Shown here: positions 1-9,498 of the stretch, piece by piece | Layout: each line of letters starts with the position of its first letter | Position numbering within the stretch: position 1 is the stretch's first letter | Assembly (NCBI RefSeq): GCF_965138225.1 | Contig: NZ_CBCSAX010000013.1 | Length of the DNA: 59,260 nucleotides | Source of the DNA: Helicobacter_D ganmani | Lineage (GTDB): Bacteria > Campylobacterota > Campylobacteria > Campylobacterales > Helicobacteraceae | Reading direction: 5' to 3' (one strand) | Translations under genes and position numbers: made by a program | Notes under the pieces: model-generated | Databases searched by the model: none | Told to the model about the DNA's origin: nothing | Seen by the model: only the letters and a program-made list of their open reading frames with translations

Positions 1-1759
1 ACAAGTCTTTCCCTCCCTTAAATATCCTCCCTTAAAATCTTGTAAAGATTACAAGGAATCCCTAGCTTGTAAATACCATTTAGCTTATCTCTTAGGGGAA
101 GCTTTAAGCAAGGCAGATAAGATTTGGTATAAAGGAGGATATTTTACATTAAACAAGAAAATAAAAGAAGCTAAACACATTTATAAACTGCACCAAGAAT
201 ATAAAGCAAAACTGCAAGAATTACATCTTTCTTATTGCTTTATTCCTAAAGAATTTCTTTTAGATTCTCTTTCTTTTTTAAAGGCAATAGAAACCCTAAT
301 GCACAAACTCAAATCTCAAGAAAACAATTCTTTTAAGATAGAATCTTTCTTTTTTAAACTTTTTTCTCAAATTCCTTTTTCTACTCAAACACCTTTCCTT
401 TTAAAACACAAAGAGGAAATCCTACAATGGCTTAACTCTAAAGAATTTAAAGAACAATATATTAAGACTAATCACCCTTATCCTCCTTTACTGAATCCAG
501 AGAGATTGAATGCAAAGAGAGAATCTAAAGAGAAAAACAATCATAATAAAGAAACAGAGTTAAGAATAAAGGAGAGAGAATCTAAAGAATGCAATGTAGA
601 ATCCCAAAGAGAGAATAGAGATTCTATCCAACCTTATCCAAACTTAAGCTATGAGAGTATCCCTGCGGAACTTGCTTGGGATTTGAATTTGCCATTGCCG
701 AGGGGGTATGAGATGATTTATCTTTTTGGGCATGGGGCGGGAGTTGCTAAAGTAAATGAGGTATTTAGTGCAATTGGTTTAAGAATCATTAGTTTATTTA
801 TCAAGGGAAGTGCTAACAATCGGTATATTCTTGCTTATAACTTTCTGTTACATTCTAATGGGTTTAATGTTGTTTCTCTTAGCGATTTAGAGTATCAAAC
901 TTCAAATTATCTTAAATTCTTTTCTTTGATTGATAAGAAAGTTTCTTTTATGTGTCAGACAAGAGATCCTATGGAACTTCTTAGGCATTGTTTGGCAAGG
1001 GCAGGGCGATGGACGCATAGCTTAGCGATTACAAAAGAATTTGACAAGACTTTTGATTTTGAAGATGTAATAAAGCCTCTTGAGCATCTTAAATATAACT
1101 ATAATTTAGAGGGCTTGAAAAAATACGCTTACTCCAATCTTTTTAGCTTCCATATTCACCTTAAAGAATTGCAAAAGAATATTTCCAAAATAGCATTTTT
1201 GGATATAAAAGAATTAAATTCTGATGAGGCGATTTCAAAGCTACAAGTTATCGCAAAGGATTTTGGATTTAATCCTCCCCAGAATTGTCATAAAAAGGCT
1301 TTGCAAACAAATGTATTCAAAGGAAGTGCTTATTTGTTTTTTCCTCTTGTCTTTCAAGCGGGAGATTTTAAACTCACTCTTGCAACGCATAGCAATAATT
1401 TGCAATGGGTAGATTTGCATCAAGAGATTATGGGCAAACCAAACGAAGTCATTGGGGTTTATATTGATAAAAATGAAGTAGAATCCTTCCGAGCAAATGA
1501 GACTTTATACAAAGAATCTTGTGAGTATTTAAAGAAATTTTTAGAAAAGCTTAAAGAGAGATTTAAGCAAGAGGATGCAAAAGCGCTAGCGATTCGTGAT
1601 ATTATGCAATACTTCAAACAAGAGCCTCAAGCAAGAAAACATATAAAATCTATTCTTGATAAAGAAGTAGCCGCAATAGCGCAATATCGTCCCGACATTG
1701 TAGAGTCTTGGAAATATTATCAAGAGTTTGAGAGAATGTGTGAGGAGATGGATAAATAA
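1..1759 (+). CDS. DUF2972-type protein, 5'-truncated by window edge
   Basis: The frame is open from the first codon in the window (base 2), well before the first ATG at 299, so this is the 3' part of a longer gene. The early part contains YHLAYLLGEAL and IWYKGGYF, a signature I associate with Helicobacter/Campylobacter glycan-modification proteins. A charged Lys/Glu/Asn-rich linker (roughly bases 480-640) is followed by LNLPLPRGYEMIYLFGHGAG, typical of the DUF2972 core. The C-terminus has RPDIVESWKYYQEF, the usual DUF2972 ending. The family's biochemistry is unknown; members often sit among capsule, LOS or glycosyltransferase genes, so a surface-glycan role is inference only. It is followed by a 165-bp gap with a palindromic element. 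Confidence 0.75.
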   Translation, partial: QVFPSLKYPPLKSCKDYKESLACKYHLAYLLGEALSKADKIWYKGGYFTLNKKIKEAKHIYKLHQEYKAKLQELHLSYCFIPKEFLLDSLSFLKAIETLMHKLKSQENNSFKIESFFFKLFSQIPFSTQTPFLLKHKEEILQWLNSKEFKEQYIKTNHPYPPLLNPERLNAKRESKEKNNHNKETELRIKERESKECNVESQRENRDSIQPYPNLSYESIPAELAWDLNLPLPRGYEMIYLFGHGAGVAKVNEVFSAIGLRIISLFIKGSANNRYILAYNFLLHSNGFNVVSLSDLEYQTSNYLKFFSLIDKKVSFMCQTRDPMELLRHCLARAGRWTHSLAITKEFDKTFDFEDVIKPLEHLKYNYNLEGLKKYAYSNLFSFHIHLKELQKNISKIAFLDIKELNSDEAISKLQVIAKDFGFNPPQNCHKKALQTNVFKGSAYLFFPLVFQAGDFKLTLATHSNNLQWVDLHQEIMGKPNEVIGVYIDKNEVESFRANETLYKESCEYLKKFLEKLKERFKQEDAKALAIRDIMQYFKQEPQARKHIKSILDKEVAAIAQYRPDIVESWKYYQEFERMCEEMDK

Positions 1760-1794
1760 AAGTAGTTGATTGTCCTTGTGAGATTTGGTTTATG

Positions 1795-1836
1795 GATTGC
1801 TACGAAGTTATATAATGCAACTTCTCGCAATGGCAC
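1795..1836 (+). repeat. Palindromic intergenic element, copy A
   Basis: The outer arms ATTGC (1796-1800) and GCAAT (1827-1831) enclose an inner inverted repeat GAAGTT (1804-1809) / AACTTC (1819-1824). The overall pattern GATTGC-N2-CG ... TCTCGCAATG recurs at 9499-9534 and 50711-50746 in the same orientation. It lies between the DUF2972 gene and the pyrC-like gene. No T-tract follows, so it is not a standard terminator. Confidence 0.55.
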
Positions 1837-1927
1837 AATGGAAACATTATAAGAAATTGCCTTGCTTAAAATTATTTTTTAGCTTAAATTTGCCATAATT
1901 GCCAAATTAATTTTAAAAGGGCGCGTG

Positions 1928-3202
1928 ATGATAATCAAAGGTGCGATGGTTTGTGATGCAAATGGCGAACAAAGAGGCGATGTCCGAATAGAAAAAGGCA
2001 AGATTGTCGCAGTAGAGCGAAGCATTATGCCAAAGAGTGGCGAGGAGGTTTTGGGAGCAGATAATCTTATTTTGCTTCCGGGCGCGATTGATTTAAATAC
2101 ACGCGTAAGCAATTCAATTTTAAGCAAAGAAAATCTTTTGAAACTTTCCTGCAAAGCCGCACTTGGTGGAATTTCTCAAGCAGTCTTGATTCCAGATTGT
2201 AAGCCGACTTCAAGTAGTGAATTGGGATTGGAGCTACTCCACGCATTGAAAGATGAGTTTAAGGCGCAAATTTTGGGCATTTCAGACGCCGTGAATGTAG
2301 AAAATCCAAAGTCTTTAAATGAACTTGCGATTCTGCATAAGAAAGGAGCGAAAGGTATCTTTGCAAAATCCAACATTGATGGCAATCTGCTAAGACGTGC
2401 TTGCGAATTTGCACTAATGTTTGATGTGCCGATGTTTTTTTCTTGTGAGGACGAATCGCTAAGCGCAAATGGAGTGATGAATGACGGAGAGCTTTCCTCA
2501 AGACTTGGATTGCCCGCCATTCCAACCTTAAGTGAAACAAAAGAGGTTGCGCAAATGAGTGAGGTTGCAAGATTTATGGGTGTAAAAGCAGTTTTTTTGG
2601 CTCTCGCAACAGAGCGCAGTGTAGAAATTATTGAGGAAGTCAAAAATATTCATCTCAAATCTATTTCCAAAACCAAGACCCCACACCTTTTTTTGCAAAC
2701 CTCCATTCACCATCTAATGCTAACAGAGAATCTATGCAATCATTATAACACCGCAGCAAAAATCAAGCCACCTTTGAAGTCCGAATCTACGCGCACAAAA
2801 TTGCTAAAAAGAGTCAAAAGAGGAGAGATTGAGTTGATTACTTCTTTGCAATCTGCGAAGTCTCAAGCGCAAAAAGACCTTGCCTTTGAAGAAGCTGCCT
2901 TTGGTATAGATATGATTGAATGTTTTGTGCCGATGTGTTATACATTATTTGTTAAAAATGAGCGTATGAACTTAAGCGAGTTAAGCAAGATTTTAAGCTT
3001 GAATCCAGCTCGTGCGTTAGGTTTTAGCGAAAAAGGATTGATTGCGGAAGGTTACGATGCGGATTTGATTTTGATAGATCCAAAAGAAACTTGTGTAATG
3101 GATAATCCCGATTCGCCTTATAATGATTGGATTTTTTATGGCGTTGTGAAAGAAATGTTTGTTGAGGGAAAGCAGTGCTTAGGATTTTACACGCATTCTT
3201 GA
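1928..3202 (+). CDS. Dihydroorotase-like protein lacking metal-binding residues
   Basis: This 424-aa protein has the class I dihydroorotase (amidohydrolase) fold signature, but its active site is degenerate. Where the family has the zinc-binding HxH after PG-x-DL, it reads PGAIDLNTRV (residues 51-60), with both His replaced. The later His/Glu site reads FSCED, and the usual DHAPH segment is TSLQSA. It is probably a non-catalytic PyrX-like partner of aspartate carbamoyltransferase, as in organisms with two pyrC-type genes; H. pylori also has a second pyrC-like gene (HP0266) next to mqnF. A true pyrC lies at 6735. I chose ATG 1928, 7 nt after AAAAGGG, over the in-frame GTG 1925, which is too close to that site. 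Confidence 0.8.
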   Translation: MIIKGAMVCDANGEQRGDVRIEKGKIVAVERSIMPKSGEEVLGADNLILLPGAIDLNTRVSNSILSKENLLKLSCKAALGGISQAVLIPDCKPTSSSELGLELLHALKDEFKAQILGISDAVNVENPKSLNELAILHKKGAKGIFAKSNIDGNLLRRACEFALMFDVPMFFSCEDESLSANGVMNDGELSSRLGLPAIPTLSETKEVAQMSEVARFMGVKAVFLALATERSVEIIEEVKNIHLKSISKTKTPHLFLQTSIHHLMLTENLCNHYNTAAKIKPPLKSESTRTKLLKRVKRGEIELITSLQSAKSQAQKDLAFEEAAFGIDMIECFVPMCYTLFVKNERMNLSELSKILSLNPARALGFSEKGLIAEGYDADLILIDPKETCVMDNPDSPYNDWIFYGVVKEMFVEGKQCLGFYTHS

Positions 3203-3212
3203 AAGGAGTTGT

Positions 3213-4046
3213 ATGGAAGCAAAATTATTTTTAGTTTATGAGAGATTTGAAAATTGGTTTTTTGGCTTTTTGCCTAATTTTATTAGTGCATTGTTTATTT
3301 TGGTTATTGGATATTATCTCTCTAGGATTCTGTCAAAATATATTTCAAAAGCTGTGATTAAAGCAACAAAAGATGAAACATTAGGAGAATTTCTAAAAAA
3401 TGTTGTTTTTGTCGCAGTTTTGATTTTGACCTTTATCACTGCGCTTTCAAATTTGGGTGTGAAAACAACCTCTATTATTGCAGTTTTAGGAACTGCAGGT
3501 TTGGCAATTGCTCTTTCTTTGAAAGATTCTTTATCCAATCTTGCAAGTGGAATCTTACTCGTGGTTTTGCGTCATTTCAACAAAGGAGATACGATTTCTG
3601 TTGGCTCTATTACGGGTAAAGTAGATTCTATTAATTTGTTTCAAACTAAGCTCACCACTCCAGATAATCAAGTGGTGGTTTTACCAAATTCTAGTATTGT
3701 CAGTGCACCTATTATCAATGTGAATGCAAATGCAACGCGTCGTATGGATTTGATTTTTGGCGTAGGTTATGCAAGCGATTTGCAAAAGGCGAAGCAAATC
3801 TTAGAAGAGATTTTAGAGCAAGAAGAAATTGTTTTGAAAGAGCCCGCACCTGTTATAGGTGTGAATGCTTTAAATGCAAGTAGTGTAGATTTGATTGTGC
3901 GTTTTTGGGTAAGGAGTGAAAACTATTTCACAGCAAATATTGCAATGCAGCAAAAGGTTAAATTGCGTTTTGATGCAGAGGGTATTGAGATTCCATACAA
4001 CAAACTAGATATTAACCTAAATCAATCAATGGGAACGAATCCATAA
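3213..4046 (+). CDS. mscS: Small-conductance mechanosensitive channel MscS
   Basis: This 277-aa inner-membrane protein matches the MscS family in length and order. Two N-terminal helices (about 17-35 and 60-80) precede the pore helix VLGTAGLAIALSLKDSLSNL, with its Gly/Ala-rich face. The beta domain VVLPNSSIVSAPIINVN and a cytoplasmic alpha/beta domain follow. MscS channels open under membrane tension and release solutes on osmotic downshock. A good site (AAAGGAG) precedes the ATG. Its TAA shares one base with the mqnF ATG, so the two are probably co-transcribed, although no functional link is evident. Confidence 0.92.
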   Translation: MEAKLFLVYERFENWFFGFLPNFISALFILVIGYYLSRILSKYISKAVIKATKDETLGEFLKNVVFVAVLILTFITALSNLGVKTTSIIAVLGTAGLAIALSLKDSLSNLASGILLVVLRHFNKGDTISVGSITGKVDSINLFQTKLTTPDNQVVVLPNSSIVSAPIINVNANATRRMDLIFGVGYASDLQKAKQILEEILEQEEIVLKEPAPVIGVNALNASSVDLIVRFWVRSENYFTANIAMQQKVKLRFDAEGIEIPYNKLDINLNQSMGTNP

Positions 4047-5308
4047 TGCAAATTATTGGCGCGGATTTTGTAGTGCTTTGTGATGCAGAATTTCGCGTCC
4101 TCAAAAGAGGTGGGGTTTGCTTTGAATCCGATGAAATTATCGCCATAGATTCCTATACTTCCTTATGCCAACAATACCCCGATATTCCAAGTCAATATTA
4201 TGAATCCTGCGCTATCACGCCAGCATTAGCAAATTTACATTTACATTTGGAGTTTAGTCAAAATGAAGGAATCTTGCATTTTGGAGATTTTGGAAAATGG
4301 CTAGATAGCGTGATTGTGAATCGTGAAACTTTAATGCAAGAAAAATTAATGGGTGTTAATTTAAAAACTGCAATGCAACAAGGAATTACAGAATGCTTGC
4401 GAAGTGGTGTGGGGTTTGTAGGGGCAGTTTCAAGTTATGGATATGATTTGGAAGTTTTGGCAGATTCTCCTTTGCGTGTGCTTTATTTTAATGAAGTTAT
4501 TGGTTCAAAAATAGAAGTTTTGGACATTTTGTTTCAGAATTTTCTTGCGCGTTTGCGGGATTCTAAATCTGTGCAAAATGAGCGTTTTATCCCAGCGGTT
4601 GCAATTCATTCTCCCTATTCTGTCCATTCAAAACTGCTTGAAAAAACACTTCAGGTTGCACAAAAGGAAAATTTGCCTCTAAGCGTGCATTTTTTGGAAT
4701 CTCAAGCGGAGAAAGAATGGCTAGAAACTAGTAGCGGGTATTTCCAAAAGTTTTATCAAAAATTTTTTGGGAGCAATCCTAAATCTTTTTATGATGTGCA
4801 AGGTTTTTTGGAGTTTTTTAAGGATACAAAAAATATTTATTTTGTGCATTGTTTGGAAGCGGATTCTCAAATCTTAAGGGAAATTACCACAATGAAAGGC
4901 AAAATCATTACTTGCCCTAAATCTAATCGCTTGTTAAACTCCAAGCTCTTGAATCTTAACGCATTGCAAGAATGTGGGATTCCGTTTTGTTTGGGGACAG
5001 ATGGCAAAAGCTCCAATAATTCTCTTTCTTTGTTAGATGAGTTAAAAATCGCCTTGTTTGCATATAGTGATATGCCTTTAGAGTATCTTGCGAGGGAATT
5101 ATTGCTTAGTGTAACGCGCAACGCATTTTTGAATACCGATTGGAATCTTGGAGAATTAAAAGTCGGAAATTTTGCTGATTTTGCTGTGTTTAAAATCCCC
5201 AAAACAGAGGAATTTTTAGCGCAAAATTTAATTTTATATGTTAGAGAGGCATTTGCGCTTTATATCAAGGGAATGGAAGTTTTGGAAAATTTACAGGAGA
5301 GGGAATAA
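4046..5308 (+). CDS. mqnF: Aminodeoxyfutalosine deaminase MqnF
   Basis: An amidohydrolase of 420 aa with the metal-binding HxH in LANLHLHLEF (H65, H67), a second His in PLSVHFLESQAEKEW, a third in IYFVHCLEAD and the catalytic Asp in CLGTDGKSSNN. This is the ATZ/TRZ-like layout of 6-amino-6-deoxyfutalosine deaminase (H. pylori HP0267 type). It converts aminodeoxyfutalosine to futalosine in the menaquinone pathway used by Campylobacterota. mqnA lies at 10539, consistent with that route. It sits directly upstream of algC, with stop and start overlapping by one base. Confidence 0.88.
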   Translation: MQIIGADFVVLCDAEFRVLKRGGVCFESDEIIAIDSYTSLCQQYPDIPSQYYESCAITPALANLHLHLEFSQNEGILHFGDFGKWLDSVIVNRETLMQEKLMGVNLKTAMQQGITECLRSGVGFVGAVSSYGYDLEVLADSPLRVLYFNEVIGSKIEVLDILFQNFLARLRDSKSVQNERFIPAVAIHSPYSVHSKLLEKTLQVAQKENLPLSVHFLESQAEKEWLETSSGYFQKFYQKFFGSNPKSFYDVQGFLEFFKDTKNIYFVHCLEADSQILREITTMKGKIITCPKSNRLLNSKLLNLNALQECGIPFCLGTDGKSSNNSLSLLDELKIALFAYSDMPLEYLARELLLSVTRNAFLNTDWNLGELKVGNFADFAVFKIPKTEEFLAQNLILYVREAFALYIKGMEVLENLQERE

Positions 5309-6735
5309 TGCAAAAATTAACGATTTTTAGAGAATACGATATTCGCGGAATCTACAATGAAGATTTAACACGAGAAAATGTTACGCGCATTGGTTATCTT
5401 TTGGGGCTAGAATTGCAAAAAAGGGGAGGCAGAAATTTGGGTGTGGGTTATGATGCGCGTGTGCATTCGGAAATCATCTTTGATTGGTTTTGTCAGGGTG
5501 TTTTTGCAAGCGGAGCTTGTGCGTATAATCTAGGGAGGATTCCAACTCCTGTGGGATATTTTGCCTTGTATAGTGAGTTTGAAGTACAATCGCAAACTTT
5601 GCAACTTGAAGGAAGTGTGATGATTACAGGTTCGCATAATCCTCCTAAATACAATGGGTTTAAAATTACTCTTTGCAAAGAACCATTTTTTGGTGATGCA
5701 ATTTATGCGTTAGAAAAAGACTTTTACACACTTGAGTTTGAGGAGGTTGCCAAAAAGATTCCAAAAAATACAATTCCCCAAAAGCTGAATGTCTTAGATT
5801 TGTATGTGGATTATTTGGCAAATGAGTTTGCGCATTTAAAAGGGTTTGATTTACCTATTTCTATGGATTGTGGGAATGGAATCGCAGGGGTTGGAATCGC
5901 ACGCATTTTGGAACGTTTGGATATTCGCTTTAAAGGATTATTTTTGGAGCCTGATGGGAACTTTCCTCACCACCACCCAGACCCTAGTGAAGAAAAGAAC
6001 TTGCAAGACCTCAAAACAGAAGTGGCAGCAAGAGGTGGAATCGGGTTTGCCTTTGATGGCGATGGGGATAGATTGGCGGTGATTAAACATACACGAGAGG
6101 GAGGAAAAGTCTATAAAGGTGATGAGCTTGCGATTATTTTTGCACAAACGATTCCACACCCTATTATAATTGGTGAAGTGAAATGCTCATTAAATATGTA
6201 TGAAAGCATTGATAGAATCGGACAGAGTATAATGTATAAAACAGGGCATAGCAATTTGAAAGTTAAATTAAAAGAGAGTGGTGCGCATATGGCATTTGAA
6301 GTCAGTGGGCATATTTTCTTTAACGATAGATATTTTGGGTATGATGACGCAACTTATGCAGCTTTACGTGTTATAGAATTGCTGAAAACAAAGGGCTTAG
6401 AGTTTGATAAAGTCCTAGAATCTTTGCCTAAACTCTATTCTACTGATGAAATCAAAATTCAAACGAGTGAAGAAGAAAAATTTGCGCAAGTAGAACGATT
6501 AAAAGAGATTCTAAACGATGTTTCCAAACTCCCTGCAAATTTCCCTAAAATCGTTAAGATTATTTCAATTGATGGAGTGCGTGTGATTTTTGAAGAAGGT
6601 TGGGGGCTTGTGCGGGCAAGCAATACCACACCTGTGCTTGTAACGCGTTTTGAAGCCAAGAGCAAGGAAGCAGTTGCAATGTATCAAAGAGCACTTTTAG
6701 CATTACTAGACAATTTCAAAAAAGAGGAGCAATAA
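5308..6735 (+). CDS. algC: Phosphomannomutase/phosphoglucomutase
   Basis: This 475-aa alpha-D-phosphohexomutase has the phosphoserine loop MITGSHNPPKYNGFK (Ser109), the Mg-binding loop FDGDGDRLAV (Asp250/252/254) and the C-terminal phosphate-binding segment WGLVRASNTTPVLVTRFEA. It interconverts hexose-6-phosphates and hexose-1-phosphates (mannose and/or glucose) for LPS and nucleotide-sugar synthesis in the cytoplasm. The N-terminus FREYDIRGIYNEDL is typical of the PMM/PGM subfamily. It overlaps both neighbours (mqnF and pyrC) by one base, indicating an operon. Substrate preference cannot be read from the sequence. Confidence 0.9.
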   Translation: MQKLTIFREYDIRGIYNEDLTRENVTRIGYLLGLELQKRGGRNLGVGYDARVHSEIIFDWFCQGVFASGACAYNLGRIPTPVGYFALYSEFEVQSQTLQLEGSVMITGSHNPPKYNGFKITLCKEPFFGDAIYALEKDFYTLEFEEVAKKIPKNTIPQKLNVLDLYVDYLANEFAHLKGFDLPISMDCGNGIAGVGIARILERLDIRFKGLFLEPDGNFPHHHPDPSEEKNLQDLKTEVAARGGIGFAFDGDGDRLAVIKHTREGGKVYKGDELAIIFAQTIPHPIIIGEVKCSLNMYESIDRIGQSIMYKTGHSNLKVKLKESGAHMAFEVSGHIFFNDRYFGYDDATYAALRVIELLKTKGLEFDKVLESLPKLYSTDEIKIQTSEEEKFAQVERLKEILNDVSKLPANFPKIVKIISIDGVRVIFEEGWGLVRASNTTPVLVTRFEAKSKEAVAMYQRALLALLDNFKKEEQ

Positions 6736-7739
6736 TGGAGCAAATCGTCTTGCAATCTCCCTTTGATATGCACTTGCATTTAAGGGACGGAGAGATTCTT
6801 GAAAGTGTCGCGAAATTTACTGCACAAAGCTTCAGTGGTGCGCTTGTAATGCCAAATCTCAATCCACCGATTCTAAATGTAGAGGACGCGCTTGCCTATC
6901 AAAAGAGAATTTTAAAGGCTTGCGGAGATGAAAATTTCAATCCAATGATGTCTTTATATCTCACAGAAAAATTAGACAAAAAAGAGCTTCAAAAGGCAAA
7001 AGAAAAGGATATTCTCTTTATTAAACTCTATCCAAAAGGGGCGACAACAGGAAGCGAGAATGGTGTAAGCGAAATTCTTAATACGAAAATTTTAGAGATT
7101 TTAGAGATTGCGCAAGAGCTTGGGCTAATTTTGAGTATTCACGGAGAGAGTAATGGCTTTGTTTTAGAGCGAGAAGCGGAATTCCACGCGGTGTTTGCAG
7201 AACTTGCGGAGACTTTTCCGCGCCTAAAAATTATTTTTGAGCACTTGAGTGATAGACGTTCTATTGCTGTGGTAGAAAAATATGACAATCTCTATGCTAC
7301 ACTGACTTTACACCATATTAGTTTGAGCTTAGAAGATGTTATTGGAGGAGCATTGAAACCTCATTGTTTTTGTAAGCCTATTTTAAAGACACCAAAGGAC
7401 AAAGATGCTTTGTTGCAGATTGCCTTAAGTGCGCATAAGAAGTTTTCTTTTGGTAGCGATTCTGCTCCCCATTTGCAAAGTAACAAAGAAAATGCCAAAG
7501 GTGCGGCAGGAATCTTTACTGCACCAATTTTGCTCCCGGCACTCGCGACGCTTTTTGAGACACATAAAAGTCTAGAAAATTTAGAAAACTTCATAAGCGG
7601 TAATGCACAAAAAATTTATGGAATCCGCGCAACTGACAAGCAAGTAAAGTTGATTAAAAAACCAATGACAATTCCGCAAGTCATAGAGGGAATCGTCCCG
7701 CTTTATGCGGGAAAAACCCTTGCGTGGAGCTTTGGCTAA
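6735..7739 (+). CDS. pyrC: Dihydroorotase (class II)
   Basis: The catalytic dihydroorotase, 334 aa, cyclises carbamoyl-aspartate to dihydroorotate in pyrimidine synthesis. Zinc ligands are intact: HxH in FDMHLHLRDGE (His13, His15), the carboxylated Lys in IKLYPKGATTGSENG, His in LSIHGES and FEHLSDRRS, and the catalytic Asp in FGSDSAPH. This contrasts with the degenerate paralogue at 1928. Its TAA overlaps the coaD ATG by one base. Confidence 0.95.
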   Translation: MEQIVLQSPFDMHLHLRDGEILESVAKFTAQSFSGALVMPNLNPPILNVEDALAYQKRILKACGDENFNPMMSLYLTEKLDKKELQKAKEKDILFIKLYPKGATTGSENGVSEILNTKILEILEIAQELGLILSIHGESNGFVLEREAEFHAVFAELAETFPRLKIIFEHLSDRRSIAVVEKYDNLYATLTLHHISLSLEDVIGGALKPHCFCKPILKTPKDKDALLQIALSAHKKFSFGSDSAPHLQSNKENAKGAAGIFTAPILLPALATLFETHKSLENLENFISGNAQKIYGIRATDKQVKLIKKPMTIPQVIEGIVPLYAGKTLAWSFG

Positions 7740-8281
7740 TGTCAAAAATCGCAGTGTATCCTGGCACTTTTGACCCGATTACAAAAGGGCATTTAGATGT
7801 GATTGAGCGCGCGTGCAAGCTCTTTGATGGGTTGATTATTGCTGTTGCAAAATCAGATAGCAAACACCCTTTATTTTCTCTTGAAGAACGCGTCAAAATG
7901 GTGAATTTGGCGATTAAGGATTCCAAAAATATTTCTTGCAATGTGTGTGTGCAACCTTTTAGGAATCTCATCGCGGATTTTGCAAAAGAAAATAATGCAA
8001 ATATCCTTGTGCGTGGGCTTAGGGCGGTAAGTGATTTTGAATATGAATTGCAAATGGGATATGCCAATGCGTCTTTGAATCGTGAATTGGAAACAATTTA
8101 CCTTATGCCCTCGCTCCAAAATGCCTTTATTAGCTCCACGGTGGTGCGTTCTATTCTTTTACACGGAGGGGAAATTGCGCATCTTGTGCCAAATTCTGTT
8201 AAGGTGCATATTGCAAGTTTGCCTCATTTTGTGGATTGGAATGCGGAATCTAAAACGAAAGATTCCCTCTTAAAGGATTAA
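7739..8281 (+). CDS. coaD: Phosphopantetheine adenylyltransferase
   Basis: CoaD transfers AMP from ATP to 4'-phosphopantetheine, the penultimate step of CoA synthesis. The nucleotidyltransferase signature YPGTFDPITKGH opens the protein and ISSTVVRSIL is the C-terminal ATP-site motif. ATG 7739 (MSKIAVYPG) is the natural start; an upstream in-frame GTG at 7724 lies within pyrC and would add residues the family lacks. At 180 aa it is longer than the usual ~160 aa, with an extended tail after HFVDW. Confidence 0.93.
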   Translation: MSKIAVYPGTFDPITKGHLDVIERACKLFDGLIIAVAKSDSKHPLFSLEERVKMVNLAIKDSKNISCNVCVQPFRNLIADFAKENNANILVRGLRAVSDFEYELQMGYANASLNRELETIYLMPSLQNAFISSTVVRSILLHGGEIAHLVPNSVKVHIASLPHFVDWNAESKTKDSLLKD

Positions 8282-8282
8282 G

Positions 8283-8852
8283 ATGTATTGTGCGATAGAG
8301 GGAATTGACACGAGTGGAAAAAGCACACAAATTGCAGCTCTAAAAGAGATTTTTAAAGAAGCCCTTTTCACTTTTGAGCCCGGCGCGACAGAGATTGGCA
8401 GAGAGATTCGTTCTACTTTACTTGAACACGATTTGCATTGCACATCAAAGACAGAAATGCTGTTGTTTTTGGCTGATAGAGCAGAGCATAGTGAGAGAAT
8501 CTTAAAACCAAATGCAGATAAACTCATCATTAGTGATAGAAGTTTGATTTCTGGAATTGCTTATGCGAAAGACTTTGATTTTGAGATTCTGCGCACTTTG
8601 AATTTTTTTGCCACGGGCGGAATTGTGCCTAATAAAGTTGTGTTATTGGAATTGACGCAAGAGGTTTTAGAGGAGAGATTGAGCGCAAAAAGTTGGGATA
8701 AGATAGAAAAGCGTGGAATCTCTTATTTGCTTGAACTTCAAGAAGCCTTGAAAGAGGTAATTTTGAAGCTTGAAATAGAATCGCTTTTGTTGCAAGCGGA
8801 TTTATCACGGGCAGAAATTACTGCAAAAATTGTGGATTTTATAAAGAGCTAA
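8283..8852 (+). CDS. tmk: Thymidylate kinase
   Basis: This 189-aa kinase phosphorylates dTMP to dTDP. The P-loop EGIDTSGKST lies at residues 6-15, followed by the family's DRS motif in IISDRSLISGIAYA. An AAAGGATTAAG site just before the ATG sits within the end of coaD. Its stop overlaps the comF ATG. Confidence 0.93.
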   Translation: MYCAIEGIDTSGKSTQIAALKEIFKEALFTFEPGATEIGREIRSTLLEHDLHCTSKTEMLLFLADRAEHSERILKPNADKLIISDRSLISGIAYAKDFDFEILRTLNFFATGGIVPNKVVLLELTQEVLEERLSAKSWDKIEKRGISYLLELQEALKEVILKLEIESLLLQADLSRAEITAKIVDFIKS

Positions 8853-9424
8853 TGCGCTGTCTGCTCTGTGGAAATTGGACATTTTATACTTTCTGCAAAA
8901 ACTGCTTTAATGCAATCCATATTACTCCGCGATATAGAGAAATAAAGGGCTTTAAAATTTATAGTTTCTTTGCTTTTGGCGAGATTGAGTATCTGCTACA
9001 CGCTAAATATCAAGTGATTGGTAGTAAAGTCTATGGAATCTTGGCAAAAAAAGCAAGTCAATATTTGAAAAATACTCTAGAGATTCCGCTTAACGCTTAT
9101 GCTGTGGGAATTGATGATAAAATCAGCACACAAGGCTACGCACATAATGCAATTTTGTTGTATCATTTAAAACAGGTGGGATTGACGCCACTCTATCAGA
9201 CATTATACGCCAAAAACCCTGTATCTTATGCAGGAAAAAGTTTGAAATTTCGTCAAGCAAATCCGCGCAATTTTTGCCTTAAACGCAAGGTAAGGGGCAA
9301 AGAAATCGTATTGGTTGATGATATTGTTACAACAGGCTTAACGCTAATGGAGGCAAAAGAATGTTTGGAATCTAATGGTGGAAAAGTTTTAAATGCTTTT
9401 GTCTTAGCAGACGCGAGAAACTGA
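8852..9424 (+). CDS. comF: ComF-family phosphoribosyltransferase-like protein
   Basis: The 190-aa protein begins with a zinc-finger-like cysteine set (CLLCGNWTFYTFCKNC) and ends with a type I PRTase domain whose PRPP loop is VLVDDIVTTGLT. That is the ComF arrangement. In naturally transformable bacteria ComF is cytoplasmic and helps deliver incoming single-stranded DNA to recombination; some members may act only in nucleobase salvage. It is the last gene of the run starting at 1928. Confidence 0.85.
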   Translation: MRCLLCGNWTFYTFCKNCFNAIHITPRYREIKGFKIYSFFAFGEIEYLLHAKYQVIGSKVYGILAKKASQYLKNTLEIPLNAYAVGIDDKISTQGYAHNAILLYHLKQVGLTPLYQTLYAKNPVSYAGKSLKFRQANPRNFCLKRKVRGKEIVLVDDIVTTGLTLMEAKECLESNGGKVLNAFVLADARN

Positions 9425-9498
9425 AAGCAAACATATTAAGAGCAAGAGCAATAAAAGAACTTATTTAATTTCCAATTATAAATAAGGACAAGAATTCA

